NCBI GenBank assembly: GCA_008011715.2 | Contig: CP136508.1 | Coordinates: 5,332,001 to 5,396,000 of the forward strand | Length of the DNA: 64,000 bases | Direction of reading: 5' to 3' | Source: [Empedobacter] haloabium | GTDB taxonomy: Bacteria > Pseudomonadota > Gammaproteobacteria > Burkholderiales > Burkholderiaceae_D | Shown here: in pieces, positions 62,679-64,000 of the stretch | How the letters are laid out: each line of letters starts with the position of its first letter | How positions within the stretch are numbered: the first letter of the stretch is position 1 | Position numbers and translations under genes: made by a program | Notes under the pieces: model-generated | What the model was told of the DNA's origin: nothing | What the model saw: only the letters and a program-made list of their open reading frames with translations | The model's database searches: none

Positions 62679-63569
62679 ATGATCCTCTTCCGCTCCCTCC
62701 TCTGCGCGGTGTTCAGCCTGTTGCTGGCCGCTTCCCCGGTCCAGGCCGGCGACACGACGCCGCAACAACTGCTGGCCTCGCTGAAATTCCAGGAAGGGAA
62801 AATCGCCCTGCCCGGCGGCATCGCCACGCTGGACCTGCCGGCCGGTTTCCGCTATCTGCCGCCGGCCGACGCGGGCCGCCTGCTGTCGGAAGGCTGGGGC
62901 AATCCGCCCGGCATCGAGACGCTGGGCATGATCGTGCCCACGGCCGTCAATCCGCTGACGCGCGAAGGCTGGGGCGTGGTCGTCACCTATGAGAAGGAAG
63001 GCCACGTCAAGGACGACGATGCGGACAACATCAAGTACGACGAACTGCTGAAGTCGATGCAGGAATCGATGCAGGAAGCCAACGAGGACCGCAAGAAACA
63101 GGGCTACCAGGCGATGACGCTGGTAGGCTGGGCCGAGGCGCCGCATTACGACAAGGCCAGCCACAAGCTCTACTGGGCCAAGGAACTGCACTCGGAAGGC
63201 GACAAGGAAAACGGCCTGAACTACAACATCCGCGTGCTGGGCCGCGAAGGCGTCCTGGTACTCAATGCGGTGGCGAGCATGGATCAGATCGGCCAGATCC
63301 GCAAGGAGATGAAGACCGTGACGGCGTTCTCCGATTTCACGCCGGGCAACCGCTATGCCGACTTCGACGAGAAGACCGACAAGGTGGCGGAATACGGCCT
63401 GGCGGCCCTGATCGCCGGCGGCGCCGCGGCCAAGCTGGGCCTGTTCGGCAAGCTGTTCGCCGTGCTGTTGGCCTTCAAGAAGCTGATCATCGTGGGCCTC
63501 GGCGCGCTCGGTGTCGGCATCGCCAAGCTGCTCGGCCGCAAGCGCAAAGTGGACCTGTCCAAGTCCTGA
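62679..63569 (+). CDS. DUF2167 membrane-anchored protein
   Basis: 296 residues from the ATG at 62679, which gives a good signal peptide (SLLCAVFSLLLAASPVQA); the longer frame lacks one. IALPGGIATLDLPAGFRYL and GMIVPTAVNPLTREGWGVVV are DUF2167 marks. Two helices near the C-terminus (AALIAGGAAAKLGLFGKLF, LIIVGLGALGVGIAKLLG) anchor it in the membrane with a basic tail. It is followed after two bases by a site-2 protease, suggesting a joint role. Function unknown. Confidence 0.88.
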   Translation: MILFRSLLCAVFSLLLAASPVQAGDTTPQQLLASLKFQEGKIALPGGIATLDLPAGFRYLPPADAGRLLSEGWGNPPGIETLGMIVPTAVNPLTREGWGVVVTYEKEGHVKDDDADNIKYDELLKSMQESMQEANEDRKKQGYQAMTLVGWAEAPHYDKASHKLYWAKELHSEGDKENGLNYNIRVLGREGVLVLNAVASMDQIGQIRKEMKTVTAFSDFTPGNRYADFDEKTDKVAEYGLAALIAGGAAAKLGLFGKLFAVLLAFKKLIIVGLGALGVGIAKLLGRKRKVDLSKS

Positions 63570-63571
63570 CG

Positions 63572-64000
63572 ATGGCCAAGCTGCTCCTGTGGCTGTTCGC
63601 GGCCGGCAAGATGGGCAAGCTGCTGACGACGGGCGGCACGATGCTGTTGTCGCTGGTCGTCTACAGCTGGGTGTTCGGCTGGCGCTATGCCGCCGGCTTT
63701 GTGCTGCTGCTGTTCGTGCACGAGATGGGGCACTACGTGGCCGCGCGCAACCGCGGCCTGAAGGTGGGCACGCCCGCGTTCATCCCCTTCGTCGGCGCCT
63801 GGGTCGCGCTGGAGGACTTGCCGCATGACGTGGAAACGGAAGCCTATATCGGCATCGCCGGCCCGCTGGCCGGCACGCTGGCGGCGATGGCCTGCTATTT
63901 CGCCGCGCGCGACAACGACAGCCAGCTGCTGCTGGCGCTGGCCTACTCCGGCTGCATGCTGAACCTGATCAACCTGATCCCCTTGATGCCGCTGGACGGC
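63572..64000 (+). CDS. Site-2 protease family (M50) membrane peptidase, 3' end missing
   Basis: 143 residues are visible before the window ends. Membrane helices surround the zinc motif LFVHEMGHYVAARN (HExxH at residues 50-54), and LINLIPLMPLDG supplies the late Asp motif. No PDZ domain is visible in this part. The ATG at 63572 is two bases after the DUF2167 stop, so the two are co-transcribed. The substrate is unknown; DUF2167 could regulate or present it. Confidence 0.9.
   Translation, partial: MAKLLLWLFAAGKMGKLLTTGGTMLLSLVVYSWVFGWRYAAGFVLLLFVHEMGHYVAARNRGLKVGTPAFIPFVGAWVALEDLPHDVETEAYIGIAGPLAGTLAAMACYFAARDNDSQLLLALAYSGCMLNLINLIPLMPLDG

Overview
The window is a high-GC, tightly packed chromosomal segment. 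Its gene families point to a betaproteobacterium of the Oxalobacteraceae, most like Massilia, Duganella or Pseudoduganella. The reasons are a trpD-lysE-trpC order, a ubiH-dsbC-M61 neighbourhood, DUF805, DUF2058, NhaR and DUF4424 proteins typical of Burkholderiales, several multidomain c-di-GMP enzymes, and many small palindromic elements between genes. The assignment is inferred from gene content only. No phage, plasmid, transposase or CRISPR genes are visible.

Layout. 1-2877: end of a tryptophan operon (trpD, a LysE-type exporter, trpC) plus a DUF1579-like gene. 2985-11456 (minus): one long gene string, ubiH-type hydroxylase, dsbC, a molybdenum hydroxylase pair with its cofactor cytidylyltransferase (mocA-like), an M61 peptidase and a diguanylate cyclase; several joints are ATGA overlaps. 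11659: tRNA-Phe. 11850-15739 (minus): a secreted GH64 beta-1,3-glucanase with CBM56-like and chitobiase-type modules behind a LacI regulator with clear operators. 15877-17851 (minus): SCO protein plus SBP56-family protein, that is a mtoY-mtoX-like methanethiol oxidase pair. 17895-23039 (minus): a 1714-residue exonuclease-RecQ-UvrD fusion. 23165-29378: YjbR protein, rhomboid-propeller fusion, DUF2256, MYG1, an outer membrane barrel and a two-component system. 29559-32841: a redox module (DUF2147, CcdA-like, thioredoxin), DUF2905, UvsE and small stress-type proteins. 32902-38464: DUF4424, NhaR, HPF/RaiA, TerC/Alx, a TerB-like protein, a MerR regulator and DUF2058. 38642-50930: M28 peptidase, diguanylate cyclase, three tandem DUF805 genes, a PAS-GGDEF-EAL protein, a secreted esterase-like protein with DUF4785, a DUF885 peptidase and an MscS channel. 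51105-64000: a GH1-RmlD fusion, a hybrid PAS histidine kinase, a BamE-like protein, a second identical tRNA-Phe followed by an unrecognised 759-residue protein, a CHASE-PAS-GGDEF protein, a lipoprotein, DUF2167 and a site-2 protease cut by the window end.

The most unusual things seen are: (i) a family of modular palindromes at gene ends, all built from one degenerate 13-mer (GGKGNCWGNCMCC), with a related 105-bp element lying exactly in frame inside the LysE-type gene; (ii) the three-enzyme helicase fusion; (iii) the unrecognised protein beside the duplicated tRNA-Phe; (iv) a near-identical palindromic motif (core AATGTGACATT) upstream of two genes, with a weaker copy upstream of a third; and (v) the rhomboid-propeller and GH1-RmlD fusions.
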